Shown here: one piece after another, positions 46,236 through 58,612 of the stretch | Layout: every line of letters begins with the position of its first letter | How positions within the stretch are numbered: position 1 is the stretch's first letter | Source of the DNA: Epiperipatus broadwayi | Taxonomy: Eukaryota; Onychophora; Udeonychophora; Euonychophora; Peripatidae | Length of the DNA: 64,000 bases | NCBI GenBank assembly: GCA_028023455.1 | Contig: JAQFVV010000027.1 | Location: 8,927,845 to 8,991,844 of the forward strand | Direction of reading: 5' to 3' | Made by a program: the position numbers and the translations under genes | The notes under the pieces: model-generated | What the model saw: only the letters and a program-made list of their open reading frames with translations | Database searches by the model: none | Told to the model about the DNA's origin: nothing

Positions 46236-49200
46236 CAAAGTAGAAGATAGTCAATAGTCTTGCCTTACAGCCTTCCTATAGCTGAACCTTGTCTAAGAAA
46301 ACCATTTAATCTTCTGATTCCTGTATAAATTTCTTGATAAAAGTCTTAACTTACAATTTTTATAATTCTTTTCTGAAATATTCAACAAAATAGCTCAATT
46401 TACTCTCAGTAATTTTTCATTATTTTAACTGCAAATCTTCTTTTATTTTTTTCAAAACATAAACTCCTTGAGATGGGAACATGCCTGATCAATTATTAAT
46501 CCATTTATTAAAAACTCACAACATTTCAGCTGCCTAAAATATATTAATTGATCTAAAATTTCTAATATTTCACTGAATTAGAACTTTTTTGTATTGATAT
46601 CATAACTGTTGAAAGAAATTCTACCAATCTCTCTAGAGATATATATTACAAATCCACATCAATTTTCATAACTTTCATGGTTCAGCTGGCATCTTAAGTT
46701 TTTGCCGTTTTTTTTTATTCATATCTAATCTCTTTTTTAATTAATATAGATTAATACTTATTTCTACCATAAATAAATCACTTATATATTTTTCCAGTAA
46801 ATAATTATATAGCTAGTTTCTTAGGAAATCATATAACACTCTTGTATCAAAGTGACAGATTGAGCCAAGAATTAAGCCAATAAACATCACATGACCATCA
46901 CCAAGAATTCCTGGAAATTTTTAATTTCAAGCCTGACATCTAGCTCTATAATTATTAACACCTTTCTTTTTCCACTTTATACAATCCAAACATTATTTTC
47001 TTCATATAATTTTATTTCCTTAGCAAAATATACATGATTACAGAGAAATTAGAAGGAAAAAAAACTTATATAACGAAAATTCGTTTGCATTGTATAAAAT
47101 GGAAAAAGATGTTATTAATTATATGCTTAAAGGATAAAGAAACCAATAAAAATAAACCGACCCAGCTGACTATCACAAAGCATGTTATTCCAATCTTTTC
47201 AATGCAATTACTTTGATTTAAGGCTTCTGAATAAATACATTTGCTGTTTGTGATTACTTATAAAGCATATAGGGGCTATATTTGTATTTCAATACATGTA
47301 AAGTATATCAGTATGCATAAAATATTTTATTCATATCTATGCATTGACGTCTATAACAAATACCTCCTCGGTCTTGAACTATAACTGACTTTAAATTCTG
47401 TTATAACAAAAATCCGATATTTGTTAAATGAAAATATTCCATTAGATTTTGGTTACAGACAAATCTTTTATGGAATATCAATGCTTAGTACAAATAAAAT
47501 GCAAAAAAGAGAAAATAATAAAATAAAAAAAGGGTTATAGACTATATTTATATGTGTTAGCTATATAATGTAATTTTAATTACTTTGCTATGGCTGACTT
47601 TCTGTTTATAAGACGTAATTTTTGGCCATAGAAAAACCCTTAATTGTGATTTTATCAAGACTTGTATTGGAATTAACTAATTAACAAAGAATCTAACTAT
47701 ATTACGCAAAAAATAAAATAGGTTTATAATAAACTAATTTCAGAGTTATTTTTAAAAATTGCAAAATGCAACTAAGATTTTACCATCTAGTCAAAGTATT
47801 AAGGATTTGATGAAGTCAAGGATATATTGTTTATCAGATTTATTTTTGTTCTGCAGCGATACCAACTCAACTGTTGACCAAAAATACGTTTCGAATATAA
47901 CTTCTGACCAATAAACGCTTGAGAGTGCATCTTTCAAATCAAGATGGCTGAATATCAATATACCATTACTATTCCAAATAATCGAATTTAATTAGGTAAA
48001 GAAATGTAATATTTTCGAAATAAAATTATTCCATTACAGAAACTAAAAACATAGATTTAGGATTAAATATAAGGAATGACATTGCGTACGTAAGTGATTC
48101 CATCTTTTTAAAAATGGTCATCATCATCAATAGCAGTCATTCATATTCTAATAATAATGGTTATAAAATAAAATATTTACTGCGAAAAATTTACCAACTT
48201 AATTAAATTTATTTCAGTTTTAAATTTTTTTAATAGTTTCAACTATTTTATTTTAAAATTCAGTTATTTTTTTACGAAATTTTAAAAAACTTTTTTTTTC
48301 TATTCGTTTAACTACTTCTATATTAAATTTATGACTACAATAAAATTTTAGCTAATAGACTGAATTTATTATTATTATTTTTCATTTAAATTCAAAATAA
48401 ACAATAAAATAATTGCCTCTATGAGAAGACCCCAAATATCAAATCTGCATAGCATTTTTTATGTTATTGATGTAGCATGCTACACTAGCGCCAAATAGCA
48501 GCGCAAGTTCTTAAATCTGGTGAAAGTTGTGTTTTAAGTGACTGTTTAATGTCAGTACATGTTTAAAATAGAATTCAACACGTATCAATCACTGTAATGT
48601 TAGAAAAGCGAAAACTATAGATGTCGCTAATGTGCTAGAACTGTATCTAAAATTTGTTCGTAGAGATATTGTAAACTGAGAAGTAGTTTTATTCGAAGTA
48701 TATATCTTCAAACTTTTAATGAGATTTTAAATAAATACAAATTTTTAACAATTTTTAATTTACATTTTGAAATAACGATTAAGATATTGCTGATACTGTG
48801 ATAATCCTTTTATAAATAACTAGGCACAATCACTCACACACTTATACTAGTATATTGTGTGTGCATATATATAAATATTGTAATGATTTTTATCTAATTT
48901 CTGAAGGTTTATTTATCTAAAATCTTTTAATAATAATATATTAAAAAAAGCGCATTAATTTTAAAAAATAAATAAATACGTATTAATTTTATAAATTGGT
49001 AAATTTGATAGACGGGAGAAGAAAATTACAGATGATGTATCTAGAGCAATAGAAGAGGAAAAGAAAATAATTCTATTCTCTAATTTATGTCTATTGTTTA
49101 TTCTGCTTTATATATGTATTGTTTATTTGCCAACTCCTAGTAAATGTTAATACAAGTATAATTTAACATAGCCATAAAGTGGTTATATTTTTTCTCATAT

Positions 49201-49498
49201 AATAGCATTTAATACATTCATTGTGTTTACAATGCAATAAATTTAATTTAGTCGTAAAATATTTGACTTTTGTGAGAGTAAAAACGGCTAAAATTGAAAC
49301 ATAAGTAAAATAATTATCATGAACTACTCGTAAATACAGCGAAAATGAAGCAAAAAAATAATACATTGGACATGAATTTTGCAATGGCTATACAAATTAT
49401 TTCTTGAACCACAAATGATAATCCACACACAGAGATAAATAAACAATTATGTCAAATAATGTAAATTATTATACACTTATAAAATGACAACCAGACTA
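46236..49498. other. 3.3 kb of AT-rich non-coding DNA
   Basis: No element or exon recognised. Near 46880 a short match to the FB end (AAACATCACATGACCATCAC) occurs alone. Confidence 0.45.
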
Positions 49499-49645
49499 GA
49501 AAAAATTCAAAAACTATTAACCATTAATACTATTTTGCCAGGCTTTCGGTATGGTGATATATTGGATGTTGCCATGATTCTGTTTTACAGTACCTAAAGT
49601 ATATGGCAAAATAGTTATTAGTGAATAGTTTTTGAATTTTTTACG
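49499..49645. mobile_element. MITE with ~40-bp inverted ends
   Basis: GAAAAAATTCAAAAACTATT-AACCATTAATACTATTTTGC-CA pairs with TGGCAAAATAGTTATTAGTG-AATAGTTTTTGAATTTTTT. The interior is ~65 bp. Confidence 0.85.
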
Positions 49646-49936
49646 TGTGCAATAATATATAGAGATAAAATAATTTTTAAAAAATGAAGGAAATATTTTA
49701 TTCAATTTCTGATTAAATATTCAAAAATCCAAGTGTCTGCATTTAACAGGATTTGGCAAGGAAAAACGTGAAAAATAGATTCATTAAAAATATGACTTTT
49801 TGAATGGTTATGGATATATTTGAAGATTTATTTTAATAATAGAACATAATAGAATCTGTCCTAGCAAAAAAAAAAAACTTCTTAAAAATAAACAAAAAAA
49901 TTATTTTGACAGTTGATTTATTCACAAATATCTAAT

Positions 49937-49993
49937 AAGATGTGATATGTTGGACTATTTCCATCATTTAGCAACATATGACATCTTATAATA
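49937..49993. repeat. short hairpin sharing a block with 42455-42655
   Basis: AAGATGTGATATGTTG and CAACATATGACATCTT flank GACTATTTCCATCATTTAG. Confidence 0.7.
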
Positions 49994-50508
49994 TACTATC
50001 ATTACAAACCTTCACACAAATACAAATATCTAATATTTAATATTCATCATATACAATTCTTATTATTCTATAATAGAACTGAATTCAAGAAACAACATTA
50101 TAAGGGCATTTTCCTCTTCAAGACTCATCAAAATATTTATTTACAAATTACAAGAGGAAAACCCAAATGTCTTAATTTATTATGATAAAAAAAAACTGTG
50201 AGATTAGGATCCAAGAGCTATATGTGGCTTTCAAGCTGCAGTCTACCAACCTCTGATACTGAAAACAGGCTCTATTTTGCAAAAATAAGTGTAAAAAAAA
50301 ATATCAAACCATCAACGTGGCATAGAAATTCAGATATTTGATATTTCTAGTTCATTTGCTTAGTGAAAGTTATTTGGGAAGTTTGGAAACAGAAATAAAC
50401 ATCTAAAAATATAACTACTTAATCAAATCTTAATCGTATTCATAATTATCTTAGGATATGTCAGACACTGCAATTTTCTTTTCTTGTAAAATTCAATTCT
50501 TTCTTAAA
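49994..50508. other. AT-rich non-coding stretch
   Basis: 50215-50265 (CTATATGTGGCTTTCAAGCT, CAGTCTACCAACCTCTGATA) looks like a repeat fragment. Nothing else seen. Confidence 0.4.
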
Positions 50509-51165
50509 CCACTAAACATCATATGATTACAATTCTTTATGCTTACAAAAACCTGTTTACACAGAGGCAGAACTCTCCACACAGTAGCACCATTCAGTGC
50601 AAGCCAGAGTAAACAATGGATGCCAGAGGGCTTGTGCATAAAATCCCTATCTAATGTCTACCCATCCAATATCCCTAGATGTATACGACTATACAAGCTA
50701 GTGAGCTTGAATTGGAAAATATTGTTTTCATTTTGGACTCAAAGCTTTATAGTTAGCTAATAAGGTAAAAGGTGACTTCTGGAGGGTTGCATTAGATCCA
50801 AAGATCTAGGTGCAGTGCTTTCAGGTCATAGACTCCTCACTAACAAAAGCCACAAGCTAGAAACTAGTCTGGGAAAACTGGGTAAGTAGGCACTAGATAG
50901 GTATTTTATGCACAAGCCTTCCGGCATCCATTGATTACTCTAGCTTGCACTGGGTGGTGCTATTATGTGGAAAGTTTTGCCTCTGTAAACCGCTTGTATA
51001 AGCACAAATAATGGTAATCATGTTATGTTTAGTGTTTTAATACCAATAGGATTATGGTGACTGTGGTTATTAAAGAAACAAAGACACCAAAATGTATGGA
51101 TGCTGAATTGAGTTCAGATCTATATGACTATACAAGCCAGTGAGCTTGAATTGGAAGCAAACATA
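50509..51165. mobile_element. FB element, copy 10 (both outer ends, plus extra unit)
   Basis: The left arm begins AAACCACTAAACATCATATG and runs to about 50680. An interior (CTATACAAGCTAGTGAGCTT, TTTTCATTTTGGACTCAAAG, GGGTTGCATTAGATCC) follows, then the right arm to ATGTTTAGTGTTTTAATA (~51044). A further segment (GATTATGGTGACTGTGG..., GAGTTCAGATCTATATGACT, ending GCTTGAATTGGAA at ~51160) also occurs inside the copy at 58895-59734, so the unit looks multimeric. No clear target duplication found. Confidence 0.8.
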
Positions 51166-51208
51166 ATCAACTCAAATCCCATGACTCCTGAATTATAATA
51201 TTAGTAGC

Positions 51209-51508
51209 TTATCTATTAATTATATTCATTTTATTCCTATTTATTAAAATTGCCTCCTTAATTTTTCTTTTATTATGATTTCTCTCTTCATGAAGAATCT
51301 TAACACTTTCAAAGTCAAATTTATATTTACATATCCTTTCATGATCCAAGAAAATTGAAGCAGTCATGAAATCATTATTATTTTTACTTTGCACACACTT
51401 ATATAACGATTCATGCTCCTTTAATCTTGTTTCAATACTGCACTCTGATTCACCCATGTATAATAACATAATTAATGGACATTTTATTTCTATTATATAT
51501 ATATACAT
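51209..51508 (-). pseudogene. Penelope-like GIY-YIG endonuclease fragment
   Basis: The 99-codon frame reads LLYMGESECSIETRLKEHES, matching the Y(I/V)GE(T/S)...S...RL.EH core of the GIY-YIG endonuclease that ends Penelope-like retroelement proteins, including the catalytic Arg. KILHEERNHNKRKIKEAILI then NRNKMNIINR matches the domain's end (..R.IKEA..I). The C-terminus is complete (stop after INR). The upstream RT is missing, so it is a remnant. A second fragment lies at 63409-63640. Confidence 0.75.
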
Positions 51509-51576
51509 TAAATAGATAAGACATTTCTATTGACTTTAAAGCTAAAGTTTGATATGCAGTCTTATCCAATAACATT

Positions 51577-52350
51577 TTTTTTTCTCAGTAAAAGTTTATT
51601 CATAAAAAAAACATACAAATACAGTTACAAGGGAGTGATTATATGATAATTTGAAATTTCAGGAGCAACATAGTAAGAGGGGAAGGATACATGTGAAAAG
51701 GGAATGGGAAGTGGAAAGAGGAAATGGTGTGTAGTCCACGCCAGTCCGAGATGCATGTCTTCATTGAGCAAGCACCGCATGGGTCACAAACATTTGAATG
51801 ATTGAGTCCTATGACAGAAGCTGAGAGGATGGGAGTTGGAGAATTGCCCTAGTGTCTGTGGAGAGTGGAGATAGGGCTAGTTTGGTATCTCTGGTTTTGA
51901 GAGAGCAAATTAGGTCCAATAGCTTTTGATTCACTGAATGTACTCTCTGGTCAAAAATAATGGCACATAGGAGCAACCAGAGTGCATAGTTAAGGAAAAC
52001 TGATAGTCTAATAGTTGCAAAGACCCCTGTTTCTATGGATTCTTGGAGGTTGGAGATGGTATTCCTGTGCGAGGAAAGGCAGGAGTTGATGGCATGTCTC
52101 ACTCCGAGCAGAAAGGGACATTTAAATAGAAAGTGCTGGAGGATTTCATTGTCACTTTTACAGAGCTAGCATATGGGAGAGATCTTGGTGAAACCCCTAC
52201 AGTTGACCAAAAATTGATTTGTGGGGAGTGAAGATTGATTTTGAGGAGGAAATCGATGAAATTTTGCCTCAAGGGCCCACCTTTTGAATTTGCGGATTAA
52301 TTGAGCATTGGTAAGTTTGAGGAATTTTTAATTTTATTCAATGCTGAAAA
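51577..52350 (-). pseudogene. LINE 3' end with polyadenylation signal and poly(A)
   Basis: The minus strand encodes LIRKFKRWALEAKFHRFPPQ, then CKSDNEILQHFLFKCPFLLG and VRHAINSCLSSHRN, resembling the Cys-containing 'C.LC...E...HFLF.CP' tail of non-LTR ORF2 proteins. The open frame 52102-51809 ends in a stop. A 3' UTR follows with AATAAA (about 51591-51596) and an A-run (minus strand, 51577-51586). It is 5' truncated and markedly GC-richer than its surroundings, which suggests a younger insertion from a different family. Target duplications were not identified. Confidence 0.75.
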
Positions 52351-52840
52351 AAAATTTTCTGCAGATTAACTGATAAAGACATAGTCAAGATTGAGATGAA
52401 AAATCATACTATTTATGGAAACGTGGAATTTGAATCTATGGAATTTATATATTCAAGAAGTTTATAAATGTCTGCACTTTTTATCACTTAAATTGTAAAC
52501 GCCTATTCATTTCACAATGACCCAAAAAATCAAAATTTGTGCCATAAAGAATCTTAAGGAAATTTTGTGAAATGAGTTTGTAATATTTTTGGATTAATCA
52601 TTTTGAGAAGAAGTTAATTTGGCAAGTCTTTAAATTTTCCATCCATTTGCATAAAGGACTGTCTATTAAGCATGAGTCTCCAGGAATTATAACTCATGAT
52701 CTTCAGTTGAACAAGCGTCAAAATTTAATATAATGATTACCATGTGAGTAAAAAAAGAGATGCATGAACATTAAATCAATGGAGCAGATTTATTGGAATG
52801 CAGATATGCTACCCTAATTTAGAAATAAATATTAATAACT
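52351..52840. other. AT-rich non-coding stretch
   Basis: Nothing recognised. Confidence 0.4.
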
Positions 52841-52850
52841 ATTTGAACCT

Positions 52851-53058
52851 ACCCAGTGCAAGCCATGGTAATCAATGGATGCTGGATTTGGGTATCAAAA
52901 TCTCTATTTAATATCTACTTATCCAATATCCCTAGGCTAGTTCCTAGTTTGTGACTTTCATCACTGAAGAACATTGGATCTGAGGGCACTGCACTATTGC
53001 ATGGAGAGAGTTTGTATTATTTTCACATATGGTGTAAGTGTAAGAAAGGTCATGTAAT
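52851..53058 (+). mobile_element. FB element, copy 11 (5' truncated)
   Basis: It starts inside the left arm (ACCCAGTGCAAGCC, AATCAATGGATGC), passes CCAATATCCCTAGGCTAGTT and CTGAGGGCACTGCACT, then jumps to ATTGCATGGAGAGAGTTTG and the end GGTCATGTAAT. Flanking direct repeats: TATTTGAACCT (52840-52850) and TATTTGGACCT (53058-53068), 11 bp with one mismatch. Confidence 0.8.
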
Positions 53059-53068
53059 ATTTGGACCT

Positions 53069-53577
53069 GTTGCACACGAGTACATCATAGGTACACTTAG
53101 TTTTATGAGGTGTGTTCAAGCCTAACATTGAATATCACAGACAATGATTTAACTAATCTAATTAACATTACTATAGTGAGTAAGTCTTAAGGTGTGCATA
53201 AAATAAAATGTAATCGGAAAAGACCTTCAATACATATTTAGTCCTGCTTTCTATGGCTAGGTTAGTATTTCTAGAAAAGGCAAACGATAGCATTACTTTG
53301 TGATTTTATTCGGTCACTTCTTGTTTTTCTGGAGCCTACTTTCAGGATGACATGATAGTTTATATACTTCCTTTTTCTCATATATGATTTAATCTACATT
53401 GCTTGAATGCAGTTCAACATTACGAGTTAAGTGCTTATATATTTGTCTTTTTTTTTCCATAGTCATCATAATTTATTTTAATAATATATCCAAAATAAAA
53501 TATTTTTATTTAATATAATGTCTAGTACCCTCAAAAACAAAAAATGTTTTTTTTGGATCATAAATTTTGGTTGATAA
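53069..53577. other. AT-rich non-coding stretch
   Basis: Nothing recognised. Confidence 0.4.
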
Positions 53578-53846
53578 GTGTCATATAATCACCATGTTCT
53601 ATGCTTACTCAAACTGTTAAAACAGTGATAAACTCTCCATACAGTAGTGCCACCCAGTGTAAGCCAAACTAATCAACATACAGAAGGCTGCTGGAGAATT
53701 GCATTAGATTTTAAATCTAGGTGCTGCAATGCTCTCAGATCCAAGGCTGCTCATTGGTGAAAGCCACAAGGGATTTTGTGCACAAACTTTGTATCCTTTA
53801 ATTACTATGACTTACACTCGGTGACACTACTGTGTGGAGAGTTATG
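53578..53846 (-). mobile_element. FB element, copy 12
   Basis: The left arm starts GTCATATAATCACCATGTTC and carries AAACTCTCCATACAGTAGTG. The interior TTGCATTAGATTTTAAATCT and TCAGATCCAAGGCTGCTCAT leads to a right arm ending GACACTACTGTGTGGAGAG. The right end runs straight into the 3' end of a LINE at about 53847. Confidence 0.8.
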
Positions 53847-54020
53847 AAAGATTATGGTGTGGAAATGGGATGGAGCAGGGTAGAAAAGAATATGAGAAAA
53901 CTTGGGGTGGGGAATGGAAAGGGGTTCAAAGTGGCTAACAGGTTTCTCTGGGCATTGTTGCTGAGAGATTCCTGGCACTGTATAAGGAGAAGTCACAGTG
54001 CATCATCACATTGCTTCATC
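53847..54020 (+). pseudogene. 3' end of an upstream PHD/SGNH-type LINE copy
   Basis: Aligns with 58470-58612. Both read GGAGC(A/T)GG-TAGA-AAGA, GAAAA, GGGGAATGGAAAG-like, GGTTTCTCTGGGCATTGTTG versus GGTTTTTGCTGGGACATAGT, and CTGAGAGATTCCTG. Translated, DYGVEMGWSRVEKNMRKLGV then NRFLWALLLRDSW is the C-terminus of ORF2. It is heavily 5' truncated and lies head-to-tail with the next element. Confidence 0.75.
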
Positions 54021-54039
54021 TGCTCTTGATGCTAATGCC

Positions 54040-55330
54040 TTGACACAGCTGACTTTGCTCAACAAGATAAGTTAAAGTTTTATTTATTTCAATGACATCT
54101 CTATAAAAATTTCTATTGCTGGGGAATATTTGTTTAGAGAGTGGGAGAGAGTTGAAGAGAGATGGATTTAATTGGATTTGGAAAGATTGGGGGAAATATT
54201 GCTAATGTTTGGTGAGCAAAAATTTAAGTGAGAAAGTGATTCATTTTGAGAAAAAGAAGTAATGTTGAAGGGTGAGTTTTAGGAGAGCACATGTTTCTCT
54301 CCGTTATAAAAAAGAAAAAATTGTATAAAGAGGTATAGAGAGTGATAGAAAAATCAAATTTAAATATAGAGTAGGAGAATTGGAAAAACTAAGGAAATAT
54401 GGACTGCATGTGAACATCACAATGTACGCATGATAGAAGAAAACTAAGTATGCTTTGGTAGCATATATATGAAGTGCTTAAATAAGACTAGAAAGAATAT
54501 AAAAAGTGTATGGTTGTGTAGATTGTGATAAAAAGGTGAAAAAATAGTTTTTAAGCATAGATAGTTTAAAGAGAAAAAGTCAAGAGAAACTGACGAAAAT
54601 GTAGATAGAAAGGATAGAATGGAGTATAATGTTTAATAGAGTGATAAGAAATATAATTGGTAAAATAAGTAGCACAATAGGGATAGTCAGTCAAAGAAGA
54701 TAGAGGAAGAGGTAAAGGATGTAGAAGTAAAATTAAAAGTATTAGATATGAAGAAATGTGAGCAGATCAATGAATTAATGAATAAGGAAGAAATAGATAA
54801 GAAAGTTCAGAAGGTTGAAGAAAATGTTACAGACAAAATAGGAAAACTAAACTATGAGACAGTCTTGATATGCGACTCACTAAGTAGAGGATGTAAAGAT
54901 GTAATTGCAAGGGAAAATAGAAATAGATATATAAGAGTATGTTTGCCTGGAACTAAAATGAGAGATGTTACAGATAAGGTAAATAAACAGGGGAGTAGAG
55001 GTGTGTTATGGTGGGGACAAATAATTAGTCAGAGCCATTGGAGAGAGTAATGGATGAATACAAAGAATTGATTAGTAATATAGTTGGATTCTTATTAAGA
55101 TTTGAAAATAGATATAGGTTAGATAGGGCATGATCTTTAAGTGAGAGATTGGAAAAACTATGCGATAGAAATAATGTTACATTTGTGGATGTGTGGGATT
55201 TTTTTATTAGTAAGAGAGAGTTATATAGTGAAGATGGATTGCATTTATCAAAAGAAGAAAGTGAAGCATTAGAGGGCTAGATTTATGAAAAATTAATTAT
55301 ATTTCTGGAAACTTATAAAAGGGGGTAGGT
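54040..55330 (+). pseudogene. LINE 5' UTR and ORF1 (coiled coil, SGNH esterase-like)
   Basis: The region opens with a 5' part shared with 25585-26850. Around 54480-54530 a residual PHD-like piece reads LNKTRKNIKSVWLCR. From about 54715 comes a coiled-coil-like stretch (VKLKVLDMKKCEQINELMNK, KKVQKVEENV). From 54850 an SGNH/GDSL-type domain follows: NYETVLICDSLSRGCKDVIA (block I, with Cys where GDS has Gly), IRVCLPGTKMRDVTDKVNK, WWGQII (block III neighbourhood) and, after frameshifts, VWDFFISKRELYSEDGLHLS (block V, the Asp-x-x-His pair). ORF1 proteins of CR1/L2-like LINEs carry such PHD and esterase domains and bind the element RNA. Several stops make this copy inactive. Confidence 0.75.
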
Positions 55331-55359
55331 TTTAAATTATAATATTAGCAAAGAAGATT

Positions 55360-56170
55360 AAGGATGAATGGAGTGTAAGAAGTAAACAATGGCTAGCTTA
55401 TCTAGATGGAAATGTAGATGTGGAGAGGGAATGGATTAGTAAAACTAATAATAAACAAACAAACTACAAATATAAAGGAGAAGAAAAAGTTAAAAAGAAT
55501 TTATAAAAGGGCAGAAAGAAATTGTAACAATTGAATATACAAGATGATAGGATATCTGAAAAGTGGTTGAAATTAAACAAAGCAGTGAAAGGCTTGAGGT
55601 ATTAGCAATAGTGGAAACACATCTAATAGAAAGAAGAACATATACTGGAAAATTTGATATGATAGGGAATAAATAGAAAAGAAAATAGGGTGATGGTATA
55701 GGAGTAATGTCAAAAAATATTTTAATACTGTAACATGTCAAGAACATTTGTGGTTTGAGATAGTTATGAAAATGTATAGTGGATACAGTATATATGGCCA
55801 CTGGTGATAGTCAAACCATAATGGACTGGAACAATAGCATATATAAATGCCAAAAAAGGGAAAGAAAATTATGGTTATAGGGGATATAAATGAGAATATT
55901 GAAGAAATTGATGACCTGGATAACAAGAATGAGCAGCTTCTGAAATTATTTTTGTCAGAGAGCAAATTTGAATATTGGAAAGTCTAGAAATGATGTATTT
56001 CACACAATAGATTATGTATTAGTAGATAAGGAGAGAATGAATAAAGTATGGAAAATTAAAGTTTTTGATAATGAAGAGAGTGATCATAATTTCTTTCTAA
56101 TAGAAATGATTGGTAAATTGGTGAAAAATAATAATAAAAGTAGAAAAGAGAAGATAGAGAATGAATGATA
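55360..56170 (+). pseudogene. LINE ORF2, apurinic-like endonuclease part
   Basis: The N-terminal half is riddled with stops. Near 55870, KIMVIGDINENIEEIDDLDN resembles the GD(F/I)N motif of endonuclease/exonuclease/phosphatase domains. It is followed by NIGKSRNDVFHTIDYVLVDK and FDNEESDHNFFLIEMIGK (55968-56168), the SxIDYVLx...SDHN end of the domain with the catalytic Asp-His. In an active element it nicks target DNA. Confidence 0.75.
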
Positions 56171-57565
56171 AGAATAAGTTAGAAGAATATAAAATAAAAG
56201 TAGAAGTTATAAAAGAGTTTGTTGGGAATGAATATAAGAATTGGTGTGGTGAAATAGAAAAAGTGGCAAATAGGGTTTTAAGTGAGAGTAATCAGAAAAC
56301 AAAATAGAAAAGTGAGAATTAATAAAAGTGTAAAAGAGAGAAAAAAAGCATGCAGAGAATATAAATGTGCTATTAAGAACAAAGAAAATTAAAAAAAAGT
56401 TAAGATTAAATGAGAAAACTATTTAAATAAAAAGAAGTTGGTTAAAGTAGATAATTACACAGAGAATGAAATTAAATACTAAACTAATGGAAGATATTAA
56501 TCAAAGTGGAAGAGATGGGAGTAAAAATTTTGGAAATATATTAAAAGAAGGAATGTAGAGGGAAAAGAAATAGTGATAATAAATGATGAGAGAAAGAATG
56601 TAGTTCTTGAAAAAAATTAATCTTAAATAAGTGTGTAATAGATATAGAAAATATATCTGATGTGAAATACAGAATGATAACAATCGTAAACGCACACAGT
56701 AATGGAAATATTAGTTTACAGAAAATGAATTGAATGAGCCTGAGAAGAAGGTGAAAAGTGGAAAGGTAAGAGGTTTAGATGGATGGGCAGCAGAAATGGT
56801 GATGAATTTTGGAAAATAGGGCAAAATTAAATCTATTATCAAGCTTTAATAAGATGGAACAGATAACAGATGTCCTAGATAGCTGGAGTAATTATAGATT
56901 GGTAGCTGTAATGTTGGTGTTGTATAAAGTTTTTGTACAAAAAGGTGGAAAAATGGATGGAAGAAAAAATTTAATGGGAAAAATGCAAGGAGGTTTTTAA
57001 ATAGATAGGCATATAGGAGATAGTTTATTTGTAGTCACACAGCTTATAGATATAAATAGGAGTACAGGTAAACAGTTACATATGGTCTTTATAGATATAG
57101 ACAAGGCATATGATGAAGTGAATAGAAATATATTATGGATAAATTTGGAAATGAATGGGGCTTTAGAGATTGTATGAAAATATATGTATCAATTAGGCAA
57201 TATAGAATCAGTTAGAGTTAAAAATGAAGTGTGACTAAGGCAAGGAAGGGCAATAGAAAGATTGAAAAGAGGGGTAGAGATACTTAATAAGTGGCAAGAG
57301 AGTATATACCTTATCAGGTCTTTTATTTGCTGATATTTTCTTGTGTACAGAAAGTAGGGAAGATATGAAAGTTATGCTAATGACATGCACAAGGGTGGGT
57401 AAAGAGATGAGGATCAAATTTAGTGAAGAAAAATCAAAAGTAATGATGGTAAATGTTAGAGAAAGAGAAGAGAAATATTTTTTCTTGTATGATGTAGAGA
57501 TAAGGGTAGTACATAGGTACAATTACTTGGAGGAATAGAAAAAAATTGATAAATGAAGCAAAGAA
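56171..57565 (+). pseudogene. LINE ORF2, reverse transcriptase part
   Basis: In order: LNEPEKKVKSGKVRGLDG (about 56729), YRLVAVMLVLYKVFVQKG (56893), GDSLFVVTQLIDINRSTGKQ (57019), LHMVFIDIDKAYDEVNRNIL (57077; motif A with Asp), then GLLFADIFLCTESREDMK (57319; motif C, where the second Asp of FADD is lost) and MRIKFSEEKSKVMMVN, VHRYNYLEE. The family and order are clear, but the loss of the catalytic FADD and frequent stops show it is dead. Confidence 0.85.
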
Positions 57566-58612
57566 AAGAAAGTGACTGATAAATATATTAACAGTGTTTC
57601 ACATAATAAATATGTCATAGCAAAAATTGTATGGAAGAGAGTAACAGTAGTGGGTTAACCTACGGTAATGATGTGTTATATATATTAGCAAAGGGGTGTT
57701 AGTTTACTTAAAAAAAAATATAAAGAGAAGAAGAAAGACATGCATTAGATGCTGATGTGTGGATGGCAAAGAAGGAAATTCAAGGAGAAAGGGAAAGGTC
57801 AAGGTTTTATATAACAGATGCAAGAAGTAAAATGAAAATGTTGGGTAGATTACAATTTATGGATAGTAAGAGAATAGCCAATATAGTATTTCATTGGGTT
57901 ACAAATAAAGGCCAGGCAACAAGATGAGTGAGATAGTACAGTATGCAGAAGAAGATTTGGATAAAGACCTTATGTCAATATACTTGTATAAAAGATGGGA
58001 TGATTGTGTTAGGATTGTTAAGTGTTATAGTGGCAAAGGCTGGAATAGAAGAATAGATGTATTAATAAAAAATAGGGAGATGGAGATGTGGAGAATAAAC
58101 GAATTAAATATATGTAGAAGTAAACAGAATATTGGGTGTGAGTTAATTTATGATAATAATACGAAAAGTAGTTTACTGTTTAAGGTTTGAACAGAATCAT
58201 TAACAACAAAGAATTATACACATAAATGAAGAAATGTGGGTGATTTAGCTTGCAAGTTATGTAAGAAAGCATGGAAAATATTAGGCATTTGCTAATAGAA
58301 TGTAAATTCTACAAGCAGAAAGGGTACAAATGTCAAGGTTGAGGGAGAATAAATTTAGACCAAGTGATTATACAGAAAATGGCTTTTTGGTTTTTATGCT
58401 GGGTTTGGAAAAAGATAAGGGGAACTTAGATATAAGGGCCATAGGGTGGACAATGATGATGTTGTGGGAATAGGATAGAGCTGGATAGAGAAGAGTATGG
58501 AAAACGTGTGAAGAATGGAAAGATAAGGTAAGGTGGGTAACAGGTTTTTGCTGGGACATAGTGGCTGAGAGATTCCTGACTTCAATAAAAAAGTAGCCAC
58601 ATCACATCATGG
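57566..58612 (+). pseudogene. LINE ORF2 C-terminal part and 3' end
   Basis: An open frame at 57924-58190 (EIVQYAEEDLDKDLMSIYLY, YSGKGWNRRIDVL) is followed, frameshifted, by GDLACKLC, KAWKIL, a CxxC-containing tail like that of many LINE ORF2 proteins. The 3' end matches 53847-54020 and finishes near CAATAAAAAAGTAGCCACAT, with a possible AATAAA signal at about 58584. No poly(A) seen. Confidence 0.7.

Noticed and set aside
54748-55050. The 100-codon ORF as a host esterase gene
   Set aside because: It is collinear with endonuclease and RT relics downstream and with the partial copy at 25.6-26.9 kb, so it is ORF1 of a LINE.
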